This document shows positions 33,127-41,423 of a DNA stretch of 64,000 nt, in pieces; position 1 is the stretch's first letter, and the number at the start of each line of letters is the position of its first letter. The notes under the pieces were generated by a model, which was given only the letters and a program-made list of their open reading frames with translations, was not told where the DNA came from and ran no database searches. Made by a program: the position numbers and the translations under genes. Origin of the DNA: VRUE01 sp963715455 (GTDB lineage Bacteria > Actinomycetota > Thermoleophilia > Solirubrobacterales > 70-9); NCBI GenBank assembly GCA_963715455.1, contig OY970245.1, positions 186,001-250,000 of the forward strand. The letters are read 5' to 3'.

Positions 33127-34116
33127 TTGACCCTGCCGCTCACCCCACCGATCAAACCGCAGCTGGCCCTGACCCGCAAAGCGCTGCCCGTGGGAGAGGA
33201 GTGGGCCTACGAGCAGAAGCTCGACGGCTTCCGGGCGATCGTCTTCGTCGACGGCGATGAGGCCTACATCCAGTCGCGCGGCGGCAAAGCCCTGTCCCGC
33301 TACTTCCCCGAGCTGAGCTTCCCGGCGGGGCGCTACGTGCTCGACGGTGAGCTGGTGATCCGCGACGCCGAAGGCAACCTCGAATTCGACGCGCTGCAGA
33401 GCCGCATCCACCCGGCCGAGTCGCGCATCACGCTGCTCTCGAAGGAGATCCCGGCCGGATACGTCGCCTTCGACCTGCTCGCCGAGGGCGACGACTCGCT
33501 GTTCGCAGTCCCCTTCGGCGAGCGCCGCGCACGCCTTGAGCAGTTCAGTCCTGCATTTAGCCCCATAAACGAGCAAAATGCAGCACGTTTTCCCGGCGGA
33601 CAACTCGCCACGAGCGTGCTGAGCGCCGACTCCGAGCAGGCCGAGGAGTGGCTGCGCAAGACCGAGGGCACGATGGCCAAGCAGCTCGATGCGCCCTACG
33701 TGCCCGGCAAGCGCAAAGGCATGGCCAAGGTGAAGCGCGAGCGCGAGATCGATTGCGTGGTGATGGGCTGGCGCCCTGGCAAGGAGGAGGGCACGGTCGG
33801 CTCGCTAATCCTCGGCCTCTACGACGGCGAGGAGCTGCGCTCGGTCGGCCACATCTCAGGCTTCAGCCATGAGACCAAACGCAGCCTGCGCACGCTGCTC
33901 GAGCCGCTGGAGACGGGCGAGAGCGGCAGCGCCGAGCCGAGCCGCTGGGCTGGCAGCCGCGAGCTCGAGTGGGTCGCCCTACGCCCCGAGCTGGTGATTG
34001 AAGTCGGCTACGACCACGCCGCCGCGGGCCGCATCCGCCACGGCGCACGGTTTCGGCGGTTCCGCGACGACAAGGACCCGCGCGAGTGCCGCTTCGAGGA
34101 GCTCGACGAGGGCTAG
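33127..34116 (+). CDS. ATP-dependent DNA ligase (LigC/LigD ligase-domain type)
   Basis: 329 residues from TTG 33127. The adenylation lysine lies in EQKLDGFRA. Further nucleotidyltransferase motifs are YVLDGELV, AFDLLAEG, EGTMAKQLDAPY and GMAKVKRER. The OB-fold (IDCVVMGWRPGKEEGTVGSL) completes the two-domain ligase. Polymerase and nuclease domains of LigD are absent, so this resembles stand-alone LigC-type repair ligases. It ends convergent with a small membrane-protein gene (4-base overlap). Confidence 0.9.
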   Translation: MTLPLTPPIKPQLALTRKALPVGEEWAYEQKLDGFRAIVFVDGDEAYIQSRGGKALSRYFPELSFPAGRYVLDGELVIRDAEGNLEFDALQSRIHPAESRITLLSKEIPAGYVAFDLLAEGDDSLFAVPFGERRARLEQFSPAFSPINEQNAARFPGGQLATSVLSADSEQAEEWLRKTEGTMAKQLDAPYVPGKRKGMAKVKREREIDCVVMGWRPGKEEGTVGSLILGLYDGEELRSVGHISGFSHETKRSLRTLLEPLETGESGSAEPSRWAGSRELEWVALRPELVIEVGYDHAAAGRIRHGARFRRFRDDKDPRECRFEELDEG

Positions 34117-34340
34117 CGAGGACCGCGGGCGCCCTCGCCCCGCATCTGCTCTTCACGTCGGTCGTCGCGCCAATCGAAAGCGAGAAAGGTTCCCATGCCA
34201 ATCGCAAAGGAACCGAGACCCAATGCTTCCAGCGCTGCTTCGTTGCCGTGGAGGAGAAAAGCCCCCACGACCAAGACGATCGCCCCAACAACTATTCCGA
34301 TGTTGGCGTTCTTGAATCTGCGTCTCAACGTCTCAGACAA
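34113..34340 (-). CDS. Small membrane protein, 75 residues
   Basis: Two hydrophobic helices (IGIVVGAIVLVVGAFLLHG and LGLGSFAIGMGTFLAF) are followed by a charged C-terminus (DWRDDRREEQMRGEG). The start overlaps the stop of the next upstream small ORF by 8 bases, which supports a two-gene unit. Function unknown. Confidence 0.55.
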   Translation of the reverse strand: MSETLRRRFKNANIGIVVGAIVLVVGAFLLHGNEAALEALGLGSFAIGMGTFLAFDWRDDRREEQMRGEGARGPR

Positions 34341-34569
34341 AATATTTCCCTATCAGGATATCAACGACTAGAGCCAACAAACTGAGCGCGCCTCCCAAGT
34401 AGCCGCCCGTAAGTGCTTTCTGCTCGGAAGCGAAAGGGGAGCGTGTCGACAGGATGCTCGCGAGCCCACCAAGGAAACTGCCAACCAAGGCGCCGGCGCC
34501 AATCGAAGTGGCAAGCTCCTCGAGGAAATTCGTCAACGGCCCTGCGCTGGCCCAAAACGACTCCAACAT
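34333..34569 (-). CDS. Small membrane protein, 78 residues
   Basis: ATG 34569 opens a frame with two hydrophobic segments rich in Gly (SIGAGALVGSFLGGLASIL; GGYLGGALSLLALVVDILIG). GC content is lower than in the flanking genes. It resembles holin-like or small stress proteins only in size and hydrophobicity; no family is recognised. Confidence 0.5.
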   Translation of the reverse strand: MLESFWASAGPLTNFLEELATSIGAGALVGSFLGGLASILSTRSPFASEQKALTGGYLGGALSLLALVVDILIGKYFV

Positions 34570-34635
34570 ATGGACGAGGCTGCACGAGCCCGACGCACGC
34601 GTGGCGCGCGGAATGCGCCGAGAGCTAGACGAGTC

Positions 34636-35682
34636 TCAGAACAGCTGGTCCTGGGAGGGCGGAGGGGCAGTCCCCTCGACCGGCGGATACTCAAAGTCGC
34701 GGCCCCTTCGGCCGCGACTTGTCAGGCGAGGGGACTGCCCCTCCGCCTTAGCCTTGCGAGTGCCTCTGCCCCATCCCCGAACCGCTCGAGTGGCCTGTCT
34801 GCGCTGCTCGGGGCGCATGTAGGCGCGGCCGCGGTAGAGGCCTTCGTAGCGCTCGAGCAAGTCGGGGCGCTTGGCCTCGAGCCAGGCGAAGAAGACGTCC
34901 TTGACCTCGTCGCGGAGGTGCAGGGCTACACCGCCGAGGAAGCTTGCTTTGGCGGCCTTGGCGCGGTCGATGATCGGCTGGACCTGCTCGGGGGAGTCGT
35001 TGATGCCGGGCATCAGCGGGGCGATCAGCACGCCGGAGTCGACGCCGCGGCGGCGCAGCTCGGCGACCGCGTCGAGGCGGGCGGCGGGGCTGGGGGTGTG
35101 CGGCTCGGTGGCCCGCCAGGCGTCTTCGTCGAGCGTTGGCACCGAGAGATTGACCGAGACCGGCAAGCGCTTGGCCATGCGCTCGAAGATCTCGACGTCA
35201 CGCATCACCAGCGGCGACTTGGTCAGCACCGAGACCGGTGTGTCGGCCGCCTCCAGGGCCTCCAGGATCGCTGGCATCATCCGGTAGCGGCTCTCGACCC
35301 ACTGGTAGGGGTCGGTGTTCGTTCCCAGCGCCACCAGCTCGCGCTGCCAGCTCTCACGCGCCAGCTCCCGGCGAACCAGCTCCGGCGTGTTGACCTTGAC
35401 GACGATCTCGCGCTCGAAGTCCCGGCCCGCGTTGAGGTCGAGATAGATGTGCGTGCGCCGGGCAAAGCAATAGGTACAGGCATGACTGCATCCTCGGTAA
35501 GGATTAATTGTGTAATTGAACCCGTAGCGCCCGCCCGGCACGTGGTTGAGCGCCGATTTCGCCCGTACCTCGTGGAAGTTGACGCCCATCGCCTCGGGGG
35601 CGTCGAAGGTGCGCACAACGGTGCCGTCGCCGACTCCCGGCAGGCGCAGATCGTTCTCGACTCGCTGTTCGTCCCAGCGCAT
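34636..35682 (-). CDS. Radical SAM protein, Rv2578c-like
   Basis: 348 residues from ATG 35682, chosen because Rv2578c-like proteins begin MRW; ATG 35700 is an alternative. The iron-sulfur motif CSHACTYC lies in NPYRGCSHACTYCFAR. Other conserved blocks are ALGTNTDPYQ and SVLTKSPLVMRD, and the protein ends in the family's terminal LF. The reaction is not known. A perfect LexA box overlaps the start region, suggesting DNA-damage induction. The last ~30 codons carry a nested inverted repeat (34658-34747) that may be an insertion. Confidence 0.88.
   Translation of the reverse strand: MRWDEQRVENDLRLPGVGDGTVVRTFDAPEAMGVNFHEVRAKSALNHVPGGRYGFNYTINPYRGCSHACTYCFARRTHIYLDLNAGRDFEREIVVKVNTPELVRRELARESWQRELVALGTNTDPYQWVESRYRMMPAILEALEAADTPVSVLTKSPLVMRDVEIFERMAKRLPVSVNLSVPTLDEDAWRATEPHTPSPAARLDAVAELRRRGVDSGVLIAPLMPGINDSPEQVQPIIDRAKAAKASFLGGVALHLRDEVKDVFFAWLEAKRPDLLERYEGLYRGRAYMRPEQRRQATRAVRGWGRGTRKAKAEGQSPRLTSRGRRGRDFEYPPVEGTAPPPSQDQLF
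34658..34747. repeat. Nested inverted repeat inside the 3' end of the radical SAM gene
   Basis: Outer arms of 21 bases (34658-34678 and 34727-34747, GGCGGAGGGGCAG...) are perfectly complementary. Inside them lie perfect 11-base arms (34694-34704 and 34710-34720, AAGTCGCGGCC) with a 5-base loop. The element stays in frame. It looks like a REP/MITE-like palindromic insertion. Confidence 0.7.
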
Positions 35683-35683
35683 A

Positions 35684-35697
35684 CGAACGTATGTTCG
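35684..35697. promoter_or_regulatory. LexA (SOS) box at the radical SAM gene
   Basis: CGAACGTATGTTCG has perfect CGAAC/GTTCG half-sites around a 4-base centre, the actinobacterial/Gram-positive LexA consensus. It lies directly upstream of ATG 35682. LexA binding here would block transcription or translation initiation of the Rv2578c-like gene. Confidence 0.75.
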
Positions 35698-35714
35698 CAT
35701 GCGCAGCGGCGGAG

Positions 35715-36176
35715 CTAGGGCAGCTCCCCGCGGATCACGTAGCGCAGCACGTCGACCACCTGCTCGGCCGTGCGTGCGGTCGCCTGAGCGGCACGGTCGA
35801 CCTCCTTGAGCGCATGATCGAGCTCGGCGTCGTGCAGGGTGACGATCGGCTTGCCGAGCGCCGCCGCGCAACCGGCGTCGAAAGCGGCGTTCCACTGGCG
35901 GTACTTGTCGCCAAAGCGGACGACGACCACGTCGGCAGCACGGATCAGGGTCTGGGTGCGAACCGCATTGACGCCGGCGCCCATGTGATCACGCCAGAAC
36001 GGAGTGCTCTCCTCACCCAGAGTGCCCGTGCCAGCGTCATCGGAGGCAGCATGGTCAGTGACCGGCGCCGAAAGCTCAACCGGCAACCCAGCCTCCCGAA
36101 CCCCCACCTCGATCCTCTCCCGCCAATCCGAATGGATCTCACCGGAGAGATAGACATGCCACACCCGCTCGCTCAA
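35715..36176 (-). CDS. ytoQ: YtoQ family protein
   Basis: 153 residues. WHVYLSGEIHSDWRERIEVG and ADVVVVRFGDKYRQWNAAFDAG are the signatures of the YtoQ family, which has a nucleoside-2-deoxyribosyltransferase-like fold. The Asp/Glu residues that would bind a nucleoside are retained, but the substrate is not known. It overlaps the dCTP deaminase gene by 4 bases, so a role near deoxynucleotide metabolism is plausible. Confidence 0.82.
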   Translation of the reverse strand: MSERVWHVYLSGEIHSDWRERIEVGVREAGLPVELSAPVTDHAASDDAGTGTLGEESTPFWRDHMGAGVNAVRTQTLIRAADVVVVRFGDKYRQWNAAFDAGCAAALGKPIVTLHDAELDHALKEVDRAAQATARTAEQVVDVLRYVIRGELP

Positions 36177-37348
36177 GAGGCGGATTGCTCCTCGAAGTGC
36201 TTGGAGAGCATCGTCACCTGGCCCTGGTAGTTGGAGCCGAGCCCTGCCCCGTAGAGGCGCTCGGCGGGGGCGCTGGTGCCCTCCAGGGCGAGCTTGCAGA
36301 CCGGCTGGCGGTGCTCGACCATGAAGGAGACGTCGCGGGCGCGCACCTCCAGCGCGGCGCGACTGCCGTGGCGATCACCAGCCGGGTCGTAGCCAAAGCC
36401 GGGATCGAAGAAGCCCGCGTAGTGGGTGCGCAGCTCGCCCGCGGTCGGGTCGTAGGCCATCATCTCGGCGGCGATCTGCGGGGGGATGCAAACCCCCTCA
36501 GCCGAGAGCAGCAGGTAGAAGATCTCCGGCTCGAGCACGATGCGGCTGCCCGCCTCGGGGAAGACCGGGTCCCAAAAGTCAGTCCAGCGATAAGCGCGGA
36601 TCCGCGAGAGATCGATCGGCAGGCTGTTCTTCTTCGCCCGGTAGCCGACGATGCGGTCGGGCGGCCCGGAGAGGTCGACGCTGAGGAAGAGGCCGTCGGC
36701 GAGCGCCAGCTCCGACTCGCGCAGCGCATGCGAGTCGAGGTAGAGCAACGGGAACTCATCCTGCAGGGCGCGGATCTGCTCATCGGAGAGGCGCACCTCG
36801 CCGCGGGCCAGGCGCAGCTGGTTGAGCGAAAGCCCGGTCTTCACCTGGATCGCGAAGGAGCGCGGCACGACCTCCAGGTAGAGCTTGCCGCGGTAGCCGG
36901 GGCGGATCTCGTCGAAGCGGTGGTGTCGATCGGTGAGCACCCGGGTGAAGACGTCGAGCCGTCCGGTCGAGCTCTTCGGGTTGGCCTTGGCGCGCACGTC
37001 CTCGGGCAAGGCGAGCTCCTCGATCAGCGGCACCAGGTAGGGCCGGTCGCGCTCCAGCACCGCCCCGTCGCGCAAGTCGATGCGCTGAAAGGCGAGCCCC
37101 TCGATCTTCTCCTCGACGGTCGAGTCGACGTCGGGCAGGAAGGAGCAGCGCAGCGCCCAGGCGTGATCGCCGAGACGCAGGTCGATGCTGGCGGGCTGGA
37201 TCGCCTCGGGGCGGATGCGGTAATCGCCGGAGCTGACCCAGTCGGCGGCGATCGCCTCGTTCAGCGCCTGCGAGGGGAAGACGCCCTCGGGCGCCGCCGT
37301 CTCCAGGCCATCCGTCGCATCCCCTGCGGCCGCAGTCGCCTCACTCAT
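36173..37348 (-). CDS. dcd: 2'-deoxycytidine 5'-triphosphate deaminase (two-domain DCD)
   Basis: 391 residues, about twice the length of single-domain Dcd. Two dUTPase-like beta domains are present. The N-terminal one begins IQPASIDLRLGDHAWALR and carries NPKSSTGRLDVFTRVLTD, the nucleotide-binding and catalytic segment. The enzyme converts dCTP to dUTP for thymidylate synthesis. It overlaps the TetR gene upstream and ytoQ downstream by a few bases, forming a tight unit. Confidence 0.9.
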   Translation of the reverse strand: MSEATAAAGDATDGLETAAPEGVFPSQALNEAIAADWVSSGDYRIRPEAIQPASIDLRLGDHAWALRCSFLPDVDSTVEEKIEGLAFQRIDLRDGAVLERDRPYLVPLIEELALPEDVRAKANPKSSTGRLDVFTRVLTDRHHRFDEIRPGYRGKLYLEVVPRSFAIQVKTGLSLNQLRLARGEVRLSDEQIRALQDEFPLLYLDSHALRESELALADGLFLSVDLSGPPDRIVGYRAKKNSLPIDLSRIRAYRWTDFWDPVFPEAGSRIVLEPEIFYLLLSAEGVCIPPQIAAEMMAYDPTAGELRTHYAGFFDPGFGYDPAGDRHGSRAALEVRARDVSFMVEHRQPVCKLALEGTSAPAERLYGAGLGSNYQGQVTMLSKHFEEQSAS

Positions 37349-37988
37349 CAGCCTGGATTATCCGCCGGGCCTCGGCCGTTCCGAGGTACGGAGTGAGCGC
37401 AAACTCCGCAATCTCCGGCAGGAACCGGGGAAGCTCCCCGGTCTCGCCGGCGAGCACACGGCGGGCGAGCAGCGAGGCGATACCGCCGACAATCGCTTCG
37501 TCGGTGGCCAGCGGCGGCTGCCCCCCACCGGCCGGCGCAGGCGCCCCCTCGCGCAGCATGGGCACGAAGCCGCAGATCGCCTCCTGGTAGAGGTCGTAGA
37601 CCCCGCGGCCGGCGCGCAGGCCCTCGACCAGGACGAGCTGCGCCTGGGCGGGCTCGGCGGCGAGGTGCTCGAGCAGGGCGCTCAACCCGCCGAGCACGCG
37701 GGTCGCCCACTCGCTCCCCTCCCCACAGCCCGCGGTGAGCTCCTCCCGAATCCGGCTCAGCGCGTCCTCGTAGGCGGCGAGGAAACAGGCGTCCTTGCTC
37801 TCGAACTGCTTGTAGAAGTCGCTCTTCGAGACCCCTGCCCGCTGCCCGATCATCGAGACAGTGGTGCCCTCGTAGCCGCGCTCTTGCAGGCACTCGGCCA
37901 ACGCGGCCAAAAGGCGCGTGCGCTGGTTTTCCGCGACGAACTCGCGGGAGAGGCCGTGGCGGCCGCGGGGCAAGCGTTCGACTTCCAC
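37341..37988 (-). CDS. TetR/AcrR family transcriptional regulator
   Basis: 215 residues from GTG 37988. A full HTH (RLLAALAECLQERGYEGT, then MIGQRAGVSKSDFYKQFESKD) precedes an effector domain ending in LTPYLGTAEARRII. It lies 29 bases downstream of another TetR gene and is followed by the dCTP deaminase with an 8-base overlap. It is the full-length relative of the HTH-less protein at 7457-7927. Confidence 0.88.
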   Translation of the reverse strand: MEVERLPRGRHGLSREFVAENQRTRLLAALAECLQERGYEGTTVSMIGQRAGVSKSDFYKQFESKDACFLAAYEDALSRIREELTAGCGEGSEWATRVLGGLSALLEHLAAEPAQAQLVLVEGLRAGRGVYDLYQEAICGFVPMLREGAPAPAGGGQPPLATDEAIVGGIASLLARRVLAGETGELPRFLPEIAEFALTPYLGTAEARRIIQADE

Positions 37989-38017
37989 CGAGTAGTGGAG
38001 TCTTTCACCGCTGGGCG

Positions 38018-38680
38018 CTAGGCGCTGGCTCGCTTCCGCTCGGCCTTGGTAACGCCCTGGAAGGGCGCCAGCATGAACTCGGAGAGCTCGGGCAGCAGCT
38101 CAGTCGCTTTCGCCGCCTCGTCGCGGCGGATCTGCTGGTAGACGATCCAGGCGATGCCGCCCACCAGCGTCTCTTCGATCGTTTCGGGAAGCAGGTCGGA
38201 GTGCGGCACGTTTTCGCCGGTGAGGTCGACGAAGCGCTGCATCGCGTTCTCGTAGCGCTCCGTCGCCGCAGGTGTGGCGGAGAGCGCCTCGATCATGCAC
38301 ATGCGGGCCAAGGCGGGCTGCTCTGCAACGTAGCCAAGGAAGGCAGCGAGGCCCGCCTGCAGGCGCTCTTCCCAGCCACCCTCAACCTCAGCGCAGCTCG
38401 CTTCGATGCGCCGCATCGCCTCCTCGAAGCCGGCGTCGAAGGCGGCGAGGAAGACTTCCTCCTTGCCCTCGAAGTTGTCGTAGAGCGTTTTGCGGGCGAC
38501 GCCGGCAGAGCGCACGATGTCGCCGATTTTCGTCGCTTCATAGCCCTGCTCCGCGGTCAGCTCGGCGATCGCGTTCATGATGCGGCGCCGCTTGTGAACG
38601 GCGACGAACTCACGCGATAACTCGGGGCGTGGCGAGGGGCCCAGAGCCTCGGCCTTCGCTCCCTGCGTGCGCGGCGGCAT
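38018..38680 (-). CDS. TetR/AcrR family transcriptional regulator (copy B)
   Basis: 220 residues. The HTH reads IGDIVRSAGVARKTLYDNFEGKEE and the effector domain has VGGIAWIVYQQIRRDEA. It is the counterpart of 8113-8766 and differs from it mainly in the C-terminus (PFQGVTKAERKRASA). Divergent from the TetR gene at 38787 with ~105 bp between; this space contains two GGTACC palindromes. Confidence 0.88.
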   Translation of the reverse strand: MPPRTQGAKAEALGPSPRPELSREFVAVHKRRRIMNAIAELTAEQGYEATKIGDIVRSAGVARKTLYDNFEGKEEVFLAAFDAGFEEAMRRIEASCAEVEGGWEERLQAGLAAFLGYVAEQPALARMCMIEALSATPAATERYENAMQRFVDLTGENVPHSDLLPETIEETLVGGIAWIVYQQIRRDEAAKATELLPELSEFMLAPFQGVTKAERKRASA

Positions 38681-38786
38681 GGGTCAAGGATACCCCGGAC
38701 GGAGCGGAAATCTCTTGCAAACTCTGGGGGCAGATGGTACCTTGAGCCGGCTAGTTGGGTACCTAACAGAAACGCTTAGGTTTCTT

Positions 38787-39545
38787 GTGCCAGCAAACAG
38801 GGTAGAACTCAGCCAAGACAAGCTGCTCGCCGCACTCGGCGACGCCTGGTCGCCGGCCGATGTGGCCGCGGCAGCCGAGCTCCTCTCCGGTGGCGAAGGC
38901 CAGTTCCCTTCGGGAATCCGCTCACTGCCCTCCGAGCTGATCAGCGCCGTGCAGCGCGAGCGGCTGCTGGCAGCGATGCTGCGCGCGACCGCCGAGCTCA
39001 GCTACCGCGAGGTCAGCGTCCAAGACGTGCTCGAGCGGGCCGGCGTCTCCCGGCCAACCTTCTACGAGCACTTCGAGAACAAGGAAGACTGCTTCCTCGC
39101 TGCCTTCGACCGCGCTGCCGGCCATCTGCGCCAGCGACTCGAGCGGGCCGCCGACGGCCCAGGCGCCGAGAGCTGGCGCGACCGCTTGCGGCTCGGCCTC
39201 GAGGAGCTGCTGCGCTTCGTCGCCGAGGAGCCCGATGCGGCGATGTCGCTGGTCGTCGATGGTCGTGCGGCGTGCCCCGCGGCGCTCGAGCGGCGCGACG
39301 AGCTGCTCGACCACTTCGCCAGCTGCATCGACAGCCAGGTCCGCGCGGAAGCTTCGGGCCCAGCCCCCTCGTCGATCGCGGCCGTCGGCATCGTCGGCGG
39401 CATCGAGAACCTCCTCTACACGCGCCTCAACCGCGGTGAGACCGACGACCTCGGCTCGCTGCTGCCGCCGCTCATGTACTTCGCCGTGCTCCCCTACGAG
39501 GGCCAGGAGGCTGCCAGCGAGGAGCTAGTGGCCGTCGTCGGCTGA
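38787..39545 (+). CDS. TetR/AcrR family transcriptional regulator with N-terminal extension (copy B)
   Basis: 252 residues from GTG 38787; the aligned copy A start is ATG 8870, so the longer frame upstream is not used. The HTH segment LSYREVSVQDVLERAGVSRP then TFYEHFENKEDCF is nearly identical to copy A. A TTGCAA/TACCTT pair with 17-base spacing (about 38714-38742) may be its promoter. It converges on operon B with 4 bases between stops. Confidence 0.87.
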   Translation: MPANRVELSQDKLLAALGDAWSPADVAAAAELLSGGEGQFPSGIRSLPSELISAVQRERLLAAMLRATAELSYREVSVQDVLERAGVSRPTFYEHFENKEDCFLAAFDRAAGHLRQRLERAADGPGAESWRDRLRLGLEELLRFVAEEPDAAMSLVVDGRAACPAALERRDELLDHFASCIDSQVRAEASGPAPSSIAAVGIVGGIENLLYTRLNRGETDDLGSLLPPLMYFAVLPYEGQEAASEELVAVVG

Positions 39546-39549
39546 GCCC

Positions 39550-40620
39550 CTACTGCCCCACAGCCCCCAAGCTCACAACCCCAAAAGCCTCCCCTGCAGC
39601 GAAAGTCGGGGCGCCCGCCGCGAAGGCATCGTTGAAGCTCTGCGCGGTGGCGGCATCAAGCGTCAGGGCTGCGTTCGCTACCGAGATCGAGCGGCCCTTC
39701 GGATCAGCGGAAACAGAAGCCCCAGCCATGCCCAACCCCAAGACCCCGATGCGCCCCAGCTTGCCGGGGAAGGCGGGGGTGGGCAGGATCTCGACTTCTG
39801 CGCTTGTCGTCTTAGCTCCCAGGTCGAGCCAGTATTCGGTGTGGAAGACCTGCCCCGCTCCAAGTTGGAGCAATTCGATCGCCCCAGCCAATCTCAGGGT
39901 CCCTTCTGAAGCCTCAGGTGAGATCTGCCCCCCGGCGGCGATCGGGAAGCTGAATACAGGCCCTGGTGAGAGTTCTGCGGGGGAGATCGGGTTCAGGGAG
40001 ACAAACAGCGATTTGAACTTGGCGAGGATCTGTGGGTCGGGGACCAAAGTTCCCTTGCCTTGAGGGAGGATCGTCACCAGCTGGGGCAGCGTCTTGGTCT
40101 TCAGCGTGCCGATGACGTGGCCTTCTTTGAAGGCGTCCTTTGTCCTCAGCTTCTTGTTCAGCCTCGTGGCGACCTTCTGAGTGAGAGTCAGCGGCCTGGC
40201 ACTAAAGCCCAAGCCGAAGCCTTCGCGCTTGGGAGCAACCGTCCTTGCCTTGGCGACTTTCAGCTGGCTACCCCCCACCTTGGCTGAGATCGGGTTGGGG
40301 TTGGCTTTCAGCTCGACCTCGCGCAGGGGAACAGATCTGTTGCCCTTCTGGAAGACCAGGGTCCCTTCGGTGAGCACTTCGGCCTTGCCAGAGGTCGGGT
40401 CGCCCTTGCCGCCTGTGACGGGCAAGGTGATCGCCTTGCCTTGCTTCTTTGCGGGCGCTTTGGCCTGCAAGGTGACGCCTTGCTTCTTCAACAGGTTGAT
40501 GAAGGACTTATCGAGGGTGAGCTTTGCGCTGCCACCGCCCAAGGGGTCATAGGCGCCCTGGGCAAGGGCAGGGAAGACGAGGGCCAGAAGGCCCAGCGCG
40601 ACAATGATCTTGGTCCTCAT
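39550..40620 (-). CDS. Secreted two-repeat protein, HtaA-like (copy B)
   Basis: 356 residues from ATG 40620, same length as copy A. Signal peptide MRTKIIVALGLLALVFPALA. Both beta-rich halves retain the PVTGGKGDPTSG and FPIAAGGQIS cores. HtaA resemblance is tentative; haem binding is unproven. Ends operon B. Confidence 0.7.
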   Translation of the reverse strand: MRTKIIVALGLLALVFPALAQGAYDPLGGGSAKLTLDKSFINLLKKQGVTLQAKAPAKKQGKAITLPVTGGKGDPTSGKAEVLTEGTLVFQKGNRSVPLREVELKANPNPISAKVGGSQLKVAKARTVAPKREGFGLGFSARPLTLTQKVATRLNKKLRTKDAFKEGHVIGTLKTKTLPQLVTILPQGKGTLVPDPQILAKFKSLFVSLNPISPAELSPGPVFSFPIAAGGQISPEASEGTLRLAGAIELLQLGAGQVFHTEYWLDLGAKTTSAEVEILPTPAFPGKLGRIGVLGLGMAGASVSADPKGRSISVANAALTLDAATAQSFNDAFAAGAPTFAAGEAFGVVSLGAVGQ

Positions 40621-40640
40621 CTCATCCCTTCCTTTTCGGT

Positions 40641-41420
40641 TCATTCCTTCACCGCGCAGCTCTTTTCCACTTTGGTGCTCAACTTGAGCCCACCAGCGAA
40701 CTCAAAGGTCGCCAGGGCCAGGGGGAAGGCGATCCGCGGCACTCCCTGGGGAGCCGGGCAACCGGAGTTGAAGTAGCTCAGTTGCTTACCCCGATAGGTG
40801 TATTTGCGCTTCAGGGTGAGCTTGATGCGATCGACGTAGCCCCAAGAGCCCAAGGCCTGCGGCAAGGAGGCAGAAAGCTCGGTGCCGTAGATGCCCTTGT
40901 TGATGTGGCGGATCGCAAAGACCAGGACGAAAGATGAGAAGAAGGGGTTGGCGGTGAAGATGTGGGTCAAGAGCACCGGCCTGCCCTTCTCCCTGCCGTT
41001 GAAGATCAGAAGGCGGCCTCTGGTCGGGTAGGCGCCCTGGTCCGGCAGCACGATGTTGGCCCAGAACTGGCCCGAGCCGATCACCGCGCCACCGCAGGTG
41101 GCCAATGCTCTTTCGGTGGAGGCAGGCTGGATCTCAGCCACCTGGCAGGCCGGCAATCCCTTTGACTGCAGCAAGCCGTGGCGGTTGACCTTGACGGTCA
41201 TCTTCTGCAGCTGCTTGGGGATGCCGCCTTTGGGCGCCTCGAGATGGCCACTGACGAAGACGGCTATCGGGGCGGTGCCGTTCCTTGGGAGCTTGTAGGG
41301 GAGGATTTGGCTTTGGACGGTGATCCGCAGGTTGCCGCGTTGGACCACGGCGGCTGTCGCGAGCGTGGCGCATGCCAAGAGGGCCGCGGCTGTGCCGAGC
41401 CAGAGAACCCTTCTGCTCAC
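40641..41420 (-). CDS. Secreted protein of ~260 residues, unknown family (copy B)
   Basis: 259 residues. N-terminal hydrophobic segment (VLWLGTAAALLACATLATAA) and conserved cysteines (ACQVAE, ATCGG, SGCPAP, KSCAVKE) as in copy A. The central RLLIFNGREKGRPVLLTHIF block is identical in both copies, suggesting a constrained surface. Starts 3 bases after the upstream stop. Confidence 0.75.
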   Translation of the reverse strand: MSRRVLWLGTAAALLACATLATAAVVQRGNLRITVQSQILPYKLPRNGTAPIAVFVSGHLEAPKGGIPKQLQKMTVKVNRHGLLQSKGLPACQVAEIQPASTERALATCGGAVIGSGQFWANIVLPDQGAYPTRGRLLIFNGREKGRPVLLTHIFTANPFFSSFVLVFAIRHINKGIYGTELSASLPQALGSWGYVDRIKLTLKRKYTYRGKQLSYFNSGCPAPQGVPRIAFPLALATFEFAGGLKLSTKVEKSCAVKE

Positions 41421-41423
41421 TGC

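Noticed and set aside
34570..35718. + strand ORF opposite the radical SAM gene
   Set aside because: The minus strand carries the CxxxCxxC iron-sulfur motif and family-wide conservation.
38667..38786. 40-codon N-terminal extension of the copy B TetR
   Set aside because: Alignment with copy A places the start at GTG 38787; the extension overlaps the divergent TetR start and shows no similarity.
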